The notes: generated by a model from the sequence alone, not told the origin. A stretch of 64,000 nt of DNA from DATGLE01 sp035294325 (GCA_035294325.1 DATGLE010000142.1:14733-78732), one strand, 5' to 3'. Positions 8,529 through 17,212 are shown, counted from the first letter of the stretch. A program made the numbers and translations.

Positions 8529-9506
8529 TTAGCAGGGAAACTCCTGCGCAACGGCTTTCACATCCTGGCCCTCGACCAGTTCTGGCGCTACTTCCTCCGG
8601 GGGCACAATGAGGAGCGGCAGCCTGGTTTCGTGCAACAGGCGCCTGGTAACGCTGCCCCATGCCCAGCGCCGTAAGCCGGTGCGCTCGTGCGTCGCCATC
8701 GCGATCAGATCACAGCGCCCAAAGAGGCCCGCGCCTCTTATCCCTTCGCCAGTTTCGGCTGTGCGTACAATCGCCCCGGCTACATCGTCGGAAATCGCCA
8801 CCGACCAGCTCGTCGCCAGTCTGAGCCGCTGCGCAGAAGCTTCCTCGTGTACGCGCTGCGCGGTCAGCGCCAGGGATCTCTTCGCCTGATGAAGCCGCGC
8901 CTCTGTGGCGCCACTCTGAACCACGTGCAGCAGATGGAGCCTGGCCCTGGCCGGTGAGGCCAGAGCTGTTACTAATTGCACTGCCGGCTCGATGGCTGCA
9001 TGTGAGCAAGTGGTCCCATTGACCGGCACCAGAGCGCAGAAGGGTTGTGATCCATCCAGGTGCGGACTCGCGGGGATCGGCCCCCCTTCATGCAGGAGCA
9101 ACACCGGGACTGTCAGCCGGTGAGCAAGTTTCTCCGACACACTGAAGAGCATCCACCCTGGCAGCCCTGTATCACCGTGACGACCTATGATGATCAGATC
9201 ACTCTGGCTCGATTCGACCATCGAGAGCAGCGTGTCCACAATCGAGCCGACGAGCGCCTGCCTGTGGACCGGAAGGCCGTGCAGCACAGGCGAGTGAGCA
9301 ATATGATCGAGATAGCGTGTGGCGCGCGTCAGTTCCGTCTCACTCCTTATCGGGGGCAGCCGGGAAACCGTCTGGCCCACCGGTGGGGGCACAACACGTA
9401 CAAGAGTGATGGTGCCCAGACTCTCGCGCGCCAGGCGAGCAGCGACGGCCAGCGCTCGTTCGGCACGCACTGATCCATCTAATGGAACAAGAATATGTTG
9501 AAACAT
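8529..9506 (-). CDS. universal stress protein, two domains
   Basis: A 325-aa tandem USP (domains about 1-145 and 160-310). The first domain starts with MFQHILVPLDGSVRAERAL. The nucleotide loops depart from the usual G-x2-G-x9-G-S/T: domain 1 has GRHGDTGLPGWMLFS (Phe for the last Gly) and domain 2 has ATHERTGLRRWAWGS (Glu for Gly), so ATP binding may be weaker than in the other copies. First gene of the operon with DsrE, TusA and SQR-like genes. Its regulon promoter is at 9580-9644. Confidence 0.9.
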   Translation of the reverse strand: MFQHILVPLDGSVRAERALAVAARLARESLGTITLVRVVPPPVGQTVSRLPPIRSETELTRATRYLDHIAHSPVLHGLPVHRQALVGSIVDTLLSMVESSQSDLIIIGRHGDTGLPGWMLFSVSEKLAHRLTVPVLLLHEGGPIPASPHLDGSQPFCALVPVNGTTCSHAAIEPAVQLVTALASPARARLHLLHVVQSGATEARLHQAKRSLALTAQRVHEEASAQRLRLATSWSVAISDDVAGAIVRTAETGEGIRGAGLFGRCDLIAMATHERTGLRRWAWGSVTRRLLHETRLPLLIVPPEEVAPELVEGQDVKAVAQEFPC

Positions 9507-9579
9507 GGGATGCTCCTTTTCCGCTCTTCCCTCGCCTTTGACGGAACGGGAGGAAATCCGTTCACCTTGAACTACTCAG

Positions 9580-9644
9580 AGCATAGCTCTCATCGTTCAC
9601 AATGCCTTCTCAGAGGCAGCGGGATCCATCACGATCGGATCACA
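9580..9644 (-). promoter_or_regulatory. four-half-site regulon promoter for 9506
   Basis: Minus strand: TGTGA 9644, CGTGA 9633, TGAGA 9612, TGTGA 9601, -10 TATGCT 9585-9580. Canonical spacing. It drives USP-DsrE-TusA-SQR. The rest of the gap (9645-9813) shows nothing I can name. Confidence 0.87.
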
Positions 9645-9813
9645 ACCTGCCACTTGCGGGGAGAGCGAAAATAGGGGTCTCGATCTTCCGTTTCCAGACA
9701 ATACGCCGATGGCGCGCTCTCCCGGGCGTCACACTGGGAAGAGAGCGCAGATGATGCTTACAGGGCAAAGCCTTACCACGACCGTCAACGCCAATCTCGT
9801 CCACACGTCGTGA

Positions 9814-9843
9814 CAGCGCTGATAGCCATTGAGATCAGCGCTG
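9814..9843 (-). terminator. hairpin after USP 9850-10797
   Basis: A perfect 10-bp inverted repeat (CAGCGCTGAT / ATCAGCGCTG) with a 10-nt loop lies 7 nt past the USP stop codon. There is no clear T-run, so termination may be inefficient. Confidence 0.55.
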
Positions 9844-9849
9844 GCTCTC

Positions 9850-10797
9850 TCAACTCCGTTGATGAGGATGGACAATGAGCATCGGCAGCCTGGTTGTATT
9901 GAGCACGCGTTCTGTGATACTCCCCATGATCCAGCGGGCAAGACCTCCTCGCCCATGGGTGGTCATCGCAATGAGATCGTATCCCTGCTCATCTCCGCCT
10001 TTTTCTGGTTCAGCACGTTCAATCAACGCCTGCGCAACATCCGGGCTGATTGTGATCGAGTCCGTCACGGAGATTTTCGCGCCACCCTCTTCTTGCCAGT
10101 GAATATGCCGCTCTACTGTCCAGAGGTACGCCTGAACCTCTCGAATCGCGTGCTTTCTCTCGGTTTCGGCCAGCATCTCCGGGTCACTCAATGGAACCAC
10201 GCATGCCAGGTGCAGTATGCCCTGTGCAGGGGAGGAAAACACTCGGCTCAGGAAGATGGCAGGCTCCAGCGCCTCCTCTGCCATCGGCGAACCATCCAGC
10301 GGCACCAGGACACGCAGAGGACCATGCCCCGGCGCTGTGAGGCCGGAAGACCCGTCTATATCGGAGTGCAGCAGGAGCACGGGAAACGGACTATGACGCG
10401 CGATTCTCAGCGCAACACTGCCGTGTCTCCAGCGTGTTGCGCCTCTCGCTCCATGACTCGATAGCACGATCAGGTCCGCCTGATGCTCCTGGCTGATGGC
10501 AAGAATAGCCTCTGCCGGATCGTGGGAACCGACAATTGTCCGCACCTGGATACCGCTCAGTTCATCTGAACAAGCTATCTGTTTGAGATAGGCGTCAGCG
10601 CGATCATACTCCGTTTCGACGACTTCATACGGCTCAAGAGCGATCCCGTGCGCTTGTAAAGAGAAATCGTTGGGGATTGTAACGATGCGCACCAGCAGCA
10701 TTGACGCGGAAGATGCGCGGGCAATCCGTGCCGCAATGGGCAGGGCGCGTTCTGCTCGCTCGGATTCATCAAGAGGAACAACAATGGTGTGAAACAT
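9850..10797 (-). CDS. universal stress protein, two domains
   Basis: A 315-aa tandem USP that starts MFHTIVVPLDESERAERAL. Domain 1 has LSSHGARGATRWRHGSV and domain 2 has TTHGRGGLARWIMGSITERVL, close to the ATP-binding loop G-x2-G-x9-G-S with the first Gly replaced. It is monocistronic, with a regulon promoter at 10841-10905 and a hairpin behind it. The segment that encodes RVLNTTRLP recurs as a 26-nt fossil at 5069-5094. Confidence 0.9.
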   Translation of the reverse strand: MFHTIVVPLDESERAERALPIAARIARASSASMLLVRIVTIPNDFSLQAHGIALEPYEVVETEYDRADAYLKQIACSDELSGIQVRTIVGSHDPAEAILAISQEHQADLIVLSSHGARGATRWRHGSVALRIARHSPFPVLLLHSDIDGSSGLTAPGHGPLRVLVPLDGSPMAEEALEPAIFLSRVFSSPAQGILHLACVVPLSDPEMLAETERKHAIREVQAYLWTVERHIHWQEEGGAKISVTDSITISPDVAQALIERAEPEKGGDEQGYDLIAMTTHGRGGLARWIMGSITERVLNTTRLPMLIVHPHQRS

Positions 10798-10840
10798 GCA
10801 CTTACTCCTTTGTAAGGACTCTCTTCTCTCCTGATAGAAG

Positions 10841-10905
10841 AGAATAGCTGCTGCCCCTCACATCTGAGTCACAATACAGGCATTGCATCCTACAACCCGA
10901 TCACA
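10841..10905 (-). promoter_or_regulatory. four-half-site regulon promoter for 10797
   Basis: Minus strand: TGTGA 10905, TGTAG 10894 (weak), TGTGA 10873, TGTGA 10862, -10 TATTCT 10846-10841. Canonical spacing. Confidence 0.8.
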
Positions 10906-10943
10906 AAAGCGGCCAGAAAAGGGACAGACGCCGATATGCCCCC

Positions 10944-11008
10944 TGTGACTGATATGGGAGATTGGCTTACCGGATTGTGATAGCTCTGTATCCTCGCTGT
11001 GTTGTAAT
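10944..11008 (+). promoter_or_regulatory. four-half-site regulon promoter for 11053
   Basis: TGTGA 10944, TGGGA 10955, TGTGA 10976, TGTAT 10987 (weak), -10 TGTAAT 11003-11008. Canonical spacing, back to back with the array at 10841-10905. Confidence 0.72.
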
Positions 11009-11052
11009 GGGATCAGGAAGTACATCGCCGAACGACGAATGGAGGACAACCC

Positions 11053-12159
11053 ATGCATACGCTCCACAAACAGCAGTCCAGCATCGAAGCCGACAATCGC
11101 GAGACAGAGACGACGCTCTCTCCTCTATATCGTCAATGGCCGCAATTGGGCCAGGAACTGGTGGTGCTGGAACATCTGCCAGCGACCACACCCGATGGGC
11201 AGAAGCGGCCATGCTCTGAGCAGGAAAAGCAAGAGCGACAGGCCGCTATTCGTCGTGCGCTCATCAGGCAAGTGTATCGAGAAGAAGACGTATATTCGCC
11301 CGCGCTGCGCTACCTTGCCTTTCTGGTAGTGAAGAAAGGGCGGGCGGGAGTAATCGTGGGGAATCCCTATGTGATAGAAAGAAGGGGACGCAAGCGTGAG
11401 CTTCCCTATACGGGGTTAGAAGGCTACTACGCGGGTTCGGAACGGACAGCGCAACGCCCCGGCCTGACGGCCGAAGAAATTATACAGGAAGAGGCGGGAA
11501 TTGGAGAAGCGTTGCTGCAATCCCTCAAACACCATGCGATTGAAGAGGATGCCTGGACAGAATTCACGCATCTGAAACGGATACTGGCCGGGGCAACACC
11601 TGACGAAGAAGATCTCCAGACACTGCGAATCCTCTGGGGCACGGTGATCAGCCGCTTACATGTGCGGGTTTATCAGAACCCGGAATTTGAACTGACGCTC
11701 ACCGAGCAGATAAAACAGATGGAACAGCTCCTGAGCGGGATGCAAGCACGAACAGAAGAGGAACGCTGCCTGCGCAGTGCTTTAGAGGAAGAGTGCACCA
11801 GGCTGAGACAGAACTATCAGTGTCTGAGTCAGGAGGAGCAAGAGCAGGAGCAGCAGGAGAGACAACGGCGGGAGCGTATTCGCACAAGCCGATTAGAAGA
11901 ATTTCACCGTTTTCGGGAAGAGACCTATAAACTGATCCTGGAGCAGGAGAAGGGGCGCTATACACTGGGCGTACAGGATAGCTCCTTTGAAGGAGCAACT
12001 ATCACCGAAACAATTGCCCTGCCCGCTATTGCTGATCGAAGGACGTACCCGCCCATCCATGTGCATCTCGCGCCCAGGCAGGTCGAAGGCTACCTCTTCC
12101 TGGCTCAACTGGGAGAACTGGGAGGCGATCCCCTGGTAAGAAGTATGCTGATCTCATGA
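11053..12159 (+). CDS. coiled-coil protein of unknown function
   Basis: A 368-aa soluble, strongly charged protein that I cannot assign. Residues about 215-300 are a Glu/Gln/Arg-rich coiled coil (LTEQIKQMEQLL through EEQEQEQQERQRR). The N-terminal part has a hydrophobic patch, YLAFLVVKKGRAGVIVGNPYV. The C-terminal 60 residues look like a small globular beta domain. GGAGGA precedes the ATG by 6 nt. It is monocistronic behind a regulon promoter and ends before the next promoter at 12218. Scaffold or nucleic-acid binding are possible, but nothing in the sequence decides it. Confidence 0.75.
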   Translation: MHTLHKQQSSIEADNRETETTLSPLYRQWPQLGQELVVLEHLPATTPDGQKRPCSEQEKQERQAAIRRALIRQVYREEDVYSPALRYLAFLVVKKGRAGVIVGNPYVIERRGRKRELPYTGLEGYYAGSERTAQRPGLTAEEIIQEEAGIGEALLQSLKHHAIEEDAWTEFTHLKRILAGATPDEEDLQTLRILWGTVISRLHVRVYQNPEFELTLTEQIKQMEQLLSGMQARTEEERCLRSALEEECTRLRQNYQCLSQEEQEQEQQERQRRERIRTSRLEEFHRFREETYKLILEQEKGRYTLGVQDSSFEGATITETIALPAIADRRTYPPIHVHLAPRQVEGYLFLAQLGELGGDPLVRSMLIS

Positions 12160-12217
12160 TTATGCGTATCCAGGCACAGCGCCAGGCTATGGCACGCCGC
12201 TGCCCCCTCCGCTCTAC

Positions 12218-12281
12218 TGTGATGCACCTGTGATACAGGGCACCCATTTTTGAGCGCTTTGTGAGCTATGCAGCGTACACT
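12218..12281 (+). promoter_or_regulatory. four-half-site regulon promoter for 12354 (N15 variant)
   Basis: TGTGA 12218, TGTGA 12229, TTTGA 12249, TGTGA 12260, -10 TACACT 12276-12281. The middle spacer is one base shorter (offsets 0/11/31/42); the distance to the -10 is unchanged. Confidence 0.78.
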
Positions 12282-12353
12282 CCAGAGTGTAAAATATCTT
12301 TTTCTGTGAAATATGAAGATGGGTACAGAGAGCTTCTAACAGGAGGGGAAACG

Positions 12354-12833
12354 ATGCAATGTAGAGAGCATCTGGAGACTTACCTGCAAGAGCGGCGGAT
12401 ACCTTTCCAGCTCATGCACCATCCCCGGGCGTTGAGCGCTCAGGAAGTGGCCGCAAGCGAACACGTTTCCGGCCACCGGGTGGCGAAAACCGTGATCGCC
12501 TGGGCCGACGAGCACCTGATTATGCTCGTTCTTCCGGCTTCTCTGTGGGTTGATTTTAACCAGGTCCGAGAGGCGCTGGGAGCGAGAGTGGTTCGTCTGG
12601 CGAACGAGCAAGAGTTTAGCGCCCTGTTCGCCGACTGCGAACCTGGCGCCATGCCTCCTTTTGGCAATCTATATGGTCTGCCCACCTATATCGATCCTCA
12701 TCTGAGTGAAGAAAAGGAGATCATCTTTCCTGCGGGGACGCATACCGAGACGATTCAGCTCAAATATGCCGATTTCGCGCGTCTGGTGCACCCACTGGTC
12801 ATCCCGATGGCAAGCGCCAGCTCCTTCGTTTGA
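12354..12833 (+). CDS. YbaK/ProX-type aminoacyl-tRNA deacylase domain protein
   Basis: A 159-aa single YbaK/aa-tRNA-deacylase domain. The fold is recognisable from ALSAQEVAASEHVSGHRVAKTVIAWADEHL (with the conserved Lys that lies near the 3' end of tRNA), GAMPPFGNLYGLPTYIDPHL and a C-terminal FPAGTHTETIQLKYADFARLV. Such proteins hydrolyse mischarged tRNA (for example Cys- or Ala-tRNAPro) or act as free-standing editing factors. The ATG at 12354 follows AGGAGGGG and lies about 70 nt downstream of the regulon -10; the in-frame start at 12261 would be upstream of transcription. Confidence 0.8.
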   Translation: MQCREHLETYLQERRIPFQLMHHPRALSAQEVAASEHVSGHRVAKTVIAWADEHLIMLVLPASLWVDFNQVREALGARVVRLANEQEFSALFADCEPGAMPPFGNLYGLPTYIDPHLSEEKEIIFPAGTHTETIQLKYADFARLVHPLVIPMASASSFV

Positions 12834-12844
12834 ATCGGCGCCCT

Positions 12845-12880
12845 GCCCGCAGGCCAGCATGACTGTGCTGGCCTGCGGGC
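12845..12880. terminator. bidirectional terminator between 12833 and 12946
   Basis: A perfect 15-bp stem (GCCCGCAGGCCAGCA and complement) with a 6-nt loop lies between convergent genes. Confidence 0.85.
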
Positions 12881-12945
12881 AGAGGGATTTTGCTGTTCAT
12901 AAAGCGCACGCATGGCGGGGCGACGCTTCGTCTCTTCATCCCCTT

Positions 12946-13944
12946 TCAGGAAAGGGTGCTGCCGGAGAGCGCCGATGCCTCCTCAGGAATACCTGCTGTG
13001 AACGGACGCACCACGAGCATAGGCAACGGCGCGCTATCCAGGAGCCGTTCCGTCACACTGCCCATCAGCAACCGCTGCACGCCACTGCGCCCGTGTGTTG
13101 CCATCGCCAGGAAATCATAGCCCGGTCCCTGGCTGGCTCGCTGGAGAATCGCACCTGGCACATCGGAACTGATGACAGCCGAGGCGCTGATCTTGAGCGG
13201 CAGCGAGGCCAGGGGCTCGTGCTGGATTTTCTGGATCACGCGCTCCAGGTAAAGTTCCGCTCCCTTCCTGACCTGTTCCGGCATCTCCCCATAGGGATAC
13301 GCGGCAATGGGACCATCCCCGCCGCTGGCACGACTGTTGACGATGCTGAGCAAGTGAAGTTCAGCTCGCCCGGGCGCCGCCAGAGCCGTGACCAGGGAGG
13401 CGGCCGGCGCGAGCGCGCATTCCGCTCTCTCCGATCCATCCAGGGGCACCAGAGCACGCCAGACATGCCGCGAATCAGGCGCAGGTGATATCGCCGCTTG
13501 CCCATCCAGGACCAGCACCGGGACAGGGCTACGACGCACGGCCTGGTGCACTACACTCCTCAAGATCCAGCGCGTCCACCCTGTTTCTCCATGATGGGCC
13601 ATGACGATGAGATCCACCTGCTCTATCCTGGCCGCAGTGAAGATGGCCGGAGCGATGTCTCCAGGCTCGATATCTGCTATCACTGGCAGTCCCTTCAACT
13701 CCTGGCTAGAGGCTTCAACAACCTGCTGGAGATAGGTGGAAGCCTCGGCGAGATGCTTCTCAAAAGGAGTGGAGGGCACCGCCACGTCGGGTTCGCTTCC
13801 ATAAATGCCAACGCTCCTTGGAGGGTGAATGACGCGAACAAACACCAGCGATCCTTGCGTGGCCCGGGCAATGCGGGCCGCGAAGGGGATCGCCTGTTCG
13901 GCCCGCTGTGAACCGTCCAGAGGAACGAGGATACGCTCAAACAT
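12946..13944 (-). CDS. universal stress protein, two domains
   Basis: A 332-aa tandem USP. MFERILVPLDGSQRAEQAI opens domain 1, with loop MAHHGETGWTRWILRSV (Arg in place of the last Gly). Domain 2 opens at RALVPLDGSERAECAL and has MATHGRSGVQRLLMGSVTERLL, a good ATP loop. Thus domain 2 is the better candidate for nucleotide binding. Monocistronic, with a promoter at 14043-14107 and a shared terminator at its 3' end. Confidence 0.9.
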   Translation of the reverse strand: MFERILVPLDGSQRAEQAIPFAARIARATQGSLVFVRVIHPPRSVGIYGSEPDVAVPSTPFEKHLAEASTYLQQVVEASSQELKGLPVIADIEPGDIAPAIFTAARIEQVDLIVMAHHGETGWTRWILRSVVHQAVRRSPVPVLVLDGQAAISPAPDSRHVWRALVPLDGSERAECALAPAASLVTALAAPGRAELHLLSIVNSRASGGDGPIAAYPYGEMPEQVRKGAELYLERVIQKIQHEPLASLPLKISASAVISSDVPGAILQRASQGPGYDFLAMATHGRSGVQRLLMGSVTERLLDSAPLPMLVVRPFTAGIPEEASALSGSTLS

Positions 13945-14042
13945 GATGGTCTTATCTCCTCTCTCTCCCTGCCTTCGCGCCTCGCGGAGAACAGAGACTT
14001 CTTCTTTACATCAAGGGATCATATCGGATCCTTACTTAATTT

Positions 14043-14107
14043 ATTCTGGCCTGATGACCTCTCAAATTGATCACAACTGCGCCACAAATACTCTCAACTG
14101 GAGCACA
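14043..14107 (-). promoter_or_regulatory. four-half-site regulon promoter for 13944
   Basis: Minus strand: TGTGC 14107, TGAGA 14096, TGTGA 14075, TGAGA 14064, -10 CAGAAT 14048-14043. An extra TGTGG (14086) falls on the same 11-bp grid. Confidence 0.75.
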
Positions 14108-14175
14108 ATCCAGAGGCATGTCTTTATGGCTATCGCTCTGCCCTTCTCTCTTTCGAACATGCAGAGCTATTCACC

Positions 14176-14240
14176 TGTGATCGTTTTGTGTGGAAGAGTC
14201 GCTGCATTGTGATCATCCTGTGAAAGCTGGATTCTATAAT
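14176..14240 (+). promoter_or_regulatory. four-half-site regulon promoter for 14336
   Basis: TGTGA 14176, TGTGT 14187, TGTGA 14208, TGTGA 14219, and a perfect -10 TATAAT 14235-14240. Probably the strongest promoter of the set. Confidence 0.9.
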
Positions 14241-14335
14241 CCCCGGAAAGGAATATGAAATGGCAATGAAGAGACTGAAGCAGGGGCGCTCTCCTGCCCA
14301 TCGCTTCTCATTCACATAGAGAAAGGGAATCTGCT

Positions 14336-15550
14336 ATGCCAGGACAGCTCCAACGTCCGGTCAAAGCGCTTGGCATCCTGACCGGTGGCGGTGATGTACC
14401 AGGTCTGAATGCGGCCATCAAAGCGCTCGTCTACCGGGCAAGCTCTATGGACATCAGCATGATGGGTATTCTTTCCGGCTGGGAAGGTATCACCTATCTC
14501 AATCGAGACCGGGGACGCGAGGCATTGATCTTTCGCGAAGACGACCCTAACACCTGGAGAGGCGGATATCTGAGGCCACTCCATCGACTGAACACGCGCA
14601 CAATTGATCGCAGCGGGGGCACCATCCTGCACTCGACCCGCACCAATCCTGCCAGGATACGTGTGAAGGATCTTCCTCCCCATTTGCAGCGCTATGCCCG
14701 GGGGCACGCTCCGAACGACCAGGTTGACCTGACCGATGAGGTCCTCGCCAATATCGAGTTCCTGGGGCTGGATGGGCTGGTGGTTATTGGCGGCGATGAC
14801 ACCCTCAGCTATGGAGCTGTGCTGGCTGAGAGAGGCGTGCCGATCTGGGGCATTCCAAAGACGATGGACAATGACGTTCCCGGCACTGATTACTGCATTG
14901 GCTTCCAGACGGCCATTAACCGCGCCAGCGAGTTCATTACCCGGATGCGTTCCACGGCTGGTTCACATAGCGAAACGGTGCTCTTTCGCCTGTTTGGCCG
15001 GGACGCCGGGTTCACGGCATTCGAAACGGCGGTGGTGACATGGGCGGATCGCCTGCTGATCCCAGAGGTGCCTGCCGATGTCGATACCCTGGCCGAGCTG
15101 GTCATCCAGGACCGCAACAACCCGCAGCACTATTCTATTGTGGTGCTTTCGGAGGGGGCAAACCTGAATATGCCTGTTCCCGAGGTCGGGCCGCCCGATC
15201 CTTACGGCCATCGCAAGAAAATAAATATTGCCGAGCTTCTGGCCGATCAGTTGAGCATACGCGTGCCCCATGTGCGCTTCCTTCCGGTTGACCTGACCTA
15301 CTTTCTGCGCAGTGGCGAACCAGACGTTTACGACAAACACATGGCGATCTACTACGCTAACCTGATTATGAGCGCGGTTGCCGACGGGATGCACGGGATC
15401 ATGGCGGCGCATCGCGATGGAGAATTTATCTCCACTGATGTGCCCGGCAAAGACCTGCCCCCCCGCCGGGTGAATCCTATCGATTACCACCCGACACGCT
15501 ACCGTCCGCGTTTCGAGCACATCAAAGGAGTCTACCGACCGGCACGGTGA
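14336..15550 (+). CDS. pfp: 6-phosphofructokinase, probably PPi-dependent
   Basis: A 404-aa phosphofructokinase of the PfkA superfamily. GGGDVPGLN (17-25) is the phosphoryl-donor loop and PKTMDNDVPGTD (174-185) the catalytic loop. Two positions that separate donors read as PPi-type: GGDD with Asp at 155, where ATP enzymes have Gly, and Lys175 in PKT, where E. coli ATP-PFK has Gly. PPi-dependent enzymes work reversibly and save ATP, which suits growth at low energy. The family assignment is firm; the donor is inferred from those residues. Monocistronic, with a regulon promoter and strong terminator. Confidence 0.85.
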   Translation: MPGQLQRPVKALGILTGGGDVPGLNAAIKALVYRASSMDISMMGILSGWEGITYLNRDRGREALIFREDDPNTWRGGYLRPLHRLNTRTIDRSGGTILHSTRTNPARIRVKDLPPHLQRYARGHAPNDQVDLTDEVLANIEFLGLDGLVVIGGDDTLSYGAVLAERGVPIWGIPKTMDNDVPGTDYCIGFQTAINRASEFITRMRSTAGSHSETVLFRLFGRDAGFTAFETAVVTWADRLLIPEVPADVDTLAELVIQDRNNPQHYSIVVLSEGANLNMPVPEVGPPDPYGHRKKINIAELLADQLSIRVPHVRFLPVDLTYFLRSGEPDVYDKHMAIYYANLIMSAVADGMHGIMAAHRDGEFISTDVPGKDLPPRRVNPIDYHPTRYRPRFEHIKGVYRPAR

Positions 15551-15564
15551 AGGTCAGAATGCTG

Positions 15565-15625
15565 GCAGCAAAGTATCCCGCCCGGCTGACGACTGTGCCG
15601 TCAGCCGGGCGGGATACTTTGCTGC
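15565..15625. terminator. bidirectional terminator between 15550 and 15712
   Basis: A very long, nearly perfect hairpin of about 27 bp (arms begin GCAGCAAAGTATCCCGCCCG) lies between convergent genes. Confidence 0.88.
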
Positions 15626-15711
15626 CACCCGGTGCCCGCGCCGTGCTCGCAGTCGGCAGAAACGTACTCGATCCTTTCACCTGCGTGCGCCCTCTCCTCT
15701 GAACTTTCTTG

Positions 15712-16782
15712 TCAGGGAAGATTGGTCATGGCCGGCATCCCGGCATCTGCTGGCCTTCTCTGCTGCTCGGTGCTGCCACCCTCGCGGGCCTCCTGGGATT
15801 GCTCCCTTTGCCGCTCAGGCCGCAGGATCAGCAGTGGCAACCGCGTATGCTCCAGCACGCGCTCCGTGATACTACCCAGCGCCCAGCGCTCCAGGCCGCC
15901 CCGGCCATGCGTTGCCATGGCAATCACATCACAGGCCAGACTTTGATCCTCCGGCGCATCCTTGCCAAACTTCCCACATTCCGCGGCCCGAATCAGTGCG
16001 CCAGCGACATCTTCATCGACAATGAGTGACGAGTTGACCTCAAGCTGAATACCGGATGGCACGCTCTCCCGCATGCGTTTCTCGACGGTCCCGAGGTAGG
16101 TCTGTGCATCCGCCTGGATCCTGGCCCTGGCCGCTGCCATCTGCTCGTCGCGAGGCTGCCGGCTCATCCAGGGGAGGGAGAGCACCAGGACCAGGTGCAG
16201 TCGGCCAGCAAGCGGCGCCGATAAAGCGGTGGCGAGCATGGCCGCCGGGGCCAGCGCGGCCTCTGCCAGTTCGGAGCCATCCAGCGGCACCATGAAGCGC
16301 ACGGGACGCATCCCTTCCGGGTGCAGACTGGTGGGAATGCCCGCGCCTTCCCTCAGGATAAGCACGGGGATCGCGCTCTGGCGCGCCACTTTCTGCGCCA
16401 CGCTGCCCAGCAGCCAGCGTGTGACTCCGCTATAGCCGTGGCTACACAGGACGATGAGATCGGCCTTGCGCGCCATGGCGACAGAGCGGATGGTCCGCGC
16501 CGGAACGCCCTCTGCCACTTCTATCTCGGTAGTTATCCCTTCCAGCCCCTTTGAGGCAGCGCATTGCTCCAGGTACTGGGTGATAGCGACACGCTCAGCA
16601 GCGATGTCTTCCGGCAGAATCATGGGTGCCCCTGTCGTCTGCCAGGCAAAATCAAGGGAGGTGGTGTCTACCTGCAATAAGATCACGGACCCCCCACCAG
16701 CACGAGCGATCTGCGCGGCAACAGGAATGGCCTGCTCGGCACGCGCCGATCCATCCAGTGGCACTAAAATCCTTCGAAACAT
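15712..16782 (-). CDS. universal stress protein, two domains
   Basis: A 356-aa tandem USP. The ATG at 16782 (MFRRILVPLDGSARAEQAI) is chosen because AAAGGAG lies 7 nt upstream and the -10 lies at 16881; an in-frame start at 16896 is upstream of the -10. Domain 1 has LCSHGYSGVTRWLLGSV and domain 2 has MATHGRGGLERWALGSITERVL, both good ATP loops. The C-terminus carries a Gln/Glu-rich tail of about 30 residues. Its promoter block is duplicated upstream of the gene at 59493. Confidence 0.9.
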   Translation of the reverse strand: MFRRILVPLDGSARAEQAIPVAAQIARAGGGSVILLQVDTTSLDFAWQTTGAPMILPEDIAAERVAITQYLEQCAASKGLEGITTEIEVAEGVPARTIRSVAMARKADLIVLCSHGYSGVTRWLLGSVAQKVARQSAIPVLILREGAGIPTSLHPEGMRPVRFMVPLDGSELAEAALAPAAMLATALSAPLAGRLHLVLVLSLPWMSRQPRDEQMAAARARIQADAQTYLGTVEKRMRESVPSGIQLEVNSSLIVDEDVAGALIRAAECGKFGKDAPEDQSLACDVIAMATHGRGGLERWALGSITERVLEHTRLPLLILRPERQREQSQEAREGGSTEQQRRPADAGMPAMTNLP

Positions 16783-16797
16783 AGCAAAACTCCTTTC

Positions 16798-16951
16798 GTT
16801 GAGCAGCCCGCTCCCGTTTGCTCTCCAGCTTCTTCTGGGAGGGAAGATCTCTGCTGCAACCAATGCTCTCTCCCGAGTGTATGGTGAGGATCTCACTATG
16901 CCATCACAGGCCCGGTCAGCAAGATCACATTACGATCACTGTTTTTCTGAT
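16798..16951 (-). repeat. duplicated promoter block, copy 1
   Basis: About 150 bp here align with 59593-59746 at roughly 85% identity by eye. The block includes the whole four-half-site array and the TACACT -10. Both copies sit immediately upstream of minus-strand genes (a USP and the acyl-CoA synthetase/GNAT gene). Confidence 0.85.
16876..16940 (-). promoter_or_regulatory. four-half-site regulon promoter for 16782
   Basis: Minus strand: AGTGA 16940, TGTGA 16929, TGTGA 16908, AGTGA 16897, -10 TACACT 16881-16876. Canonical spacing. Confidence 0.88.
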
Positions 16952-16980
16952 GGGCCTCTCTCCCCTCCGTCGAACCAATA

Positions 16981-17014
16981 GGAGAGGAACCGGGATCTTG
17001 CCCGGTTCCTCTCC
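16981..17014 (-). terminator. hairpin terminator behind the lectin relic
   Basis: A perfect 14-bp stem (GGAGAGGAACCGGG and complement) with a 6-nt loop. It is placed to end minus-strand transcripts that come from the promoter at 17372. Confidence 0.75.
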
Positions 17015-17044
17015 TGCTACCAGTCTGATCCTCCATCAGAGGCG

Positions 17045-17212
17045 CTAGACCAGGACATAGCCACCTTGATACTCGAAGCTCCTGGGACCGGGACCCCAGC
17101 GCGAGCCATTCCACCACTGATGATAGACCGCGTGGTCGCTGCCAACGACGAAGGTATCGATGCGATCATCAGCGCTACGCGCATAAACTTTGACATGCAG
17201 GAGAATCCTTTC
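17045..17212 (-). pseudogene. PLL-type lectin fragment
   Basis: The minus frame that ends at a TAG (17045-17047) reads RIDTFVVGSDHAVYHQWWNGSRWGPGP and then FEYQGGYVLV, one blade of the beta-propeller repeat found in PLL-like lectins (F-VVG-D-A-YH-WWNG--WGP). The frame is bounded upstream by a stop at 17213 and has no ATG, so only a C-terminal repeat survives. A complete regulon promoter (17372-17436) lies upstream and a terminator downstream, which suggests the gene was regulon-controlled before it decayed. Nothing else is recognisable between 17213 and 17371. Confidence 0.5.

Noticed and set aside
16818..17048. 76-codon plus-strand ORF, similar to one at 59654
   Set aside because: The protein-level similarity only reflects the duplicated promoter block; both lie within regulatory DNA on the wrong strand.
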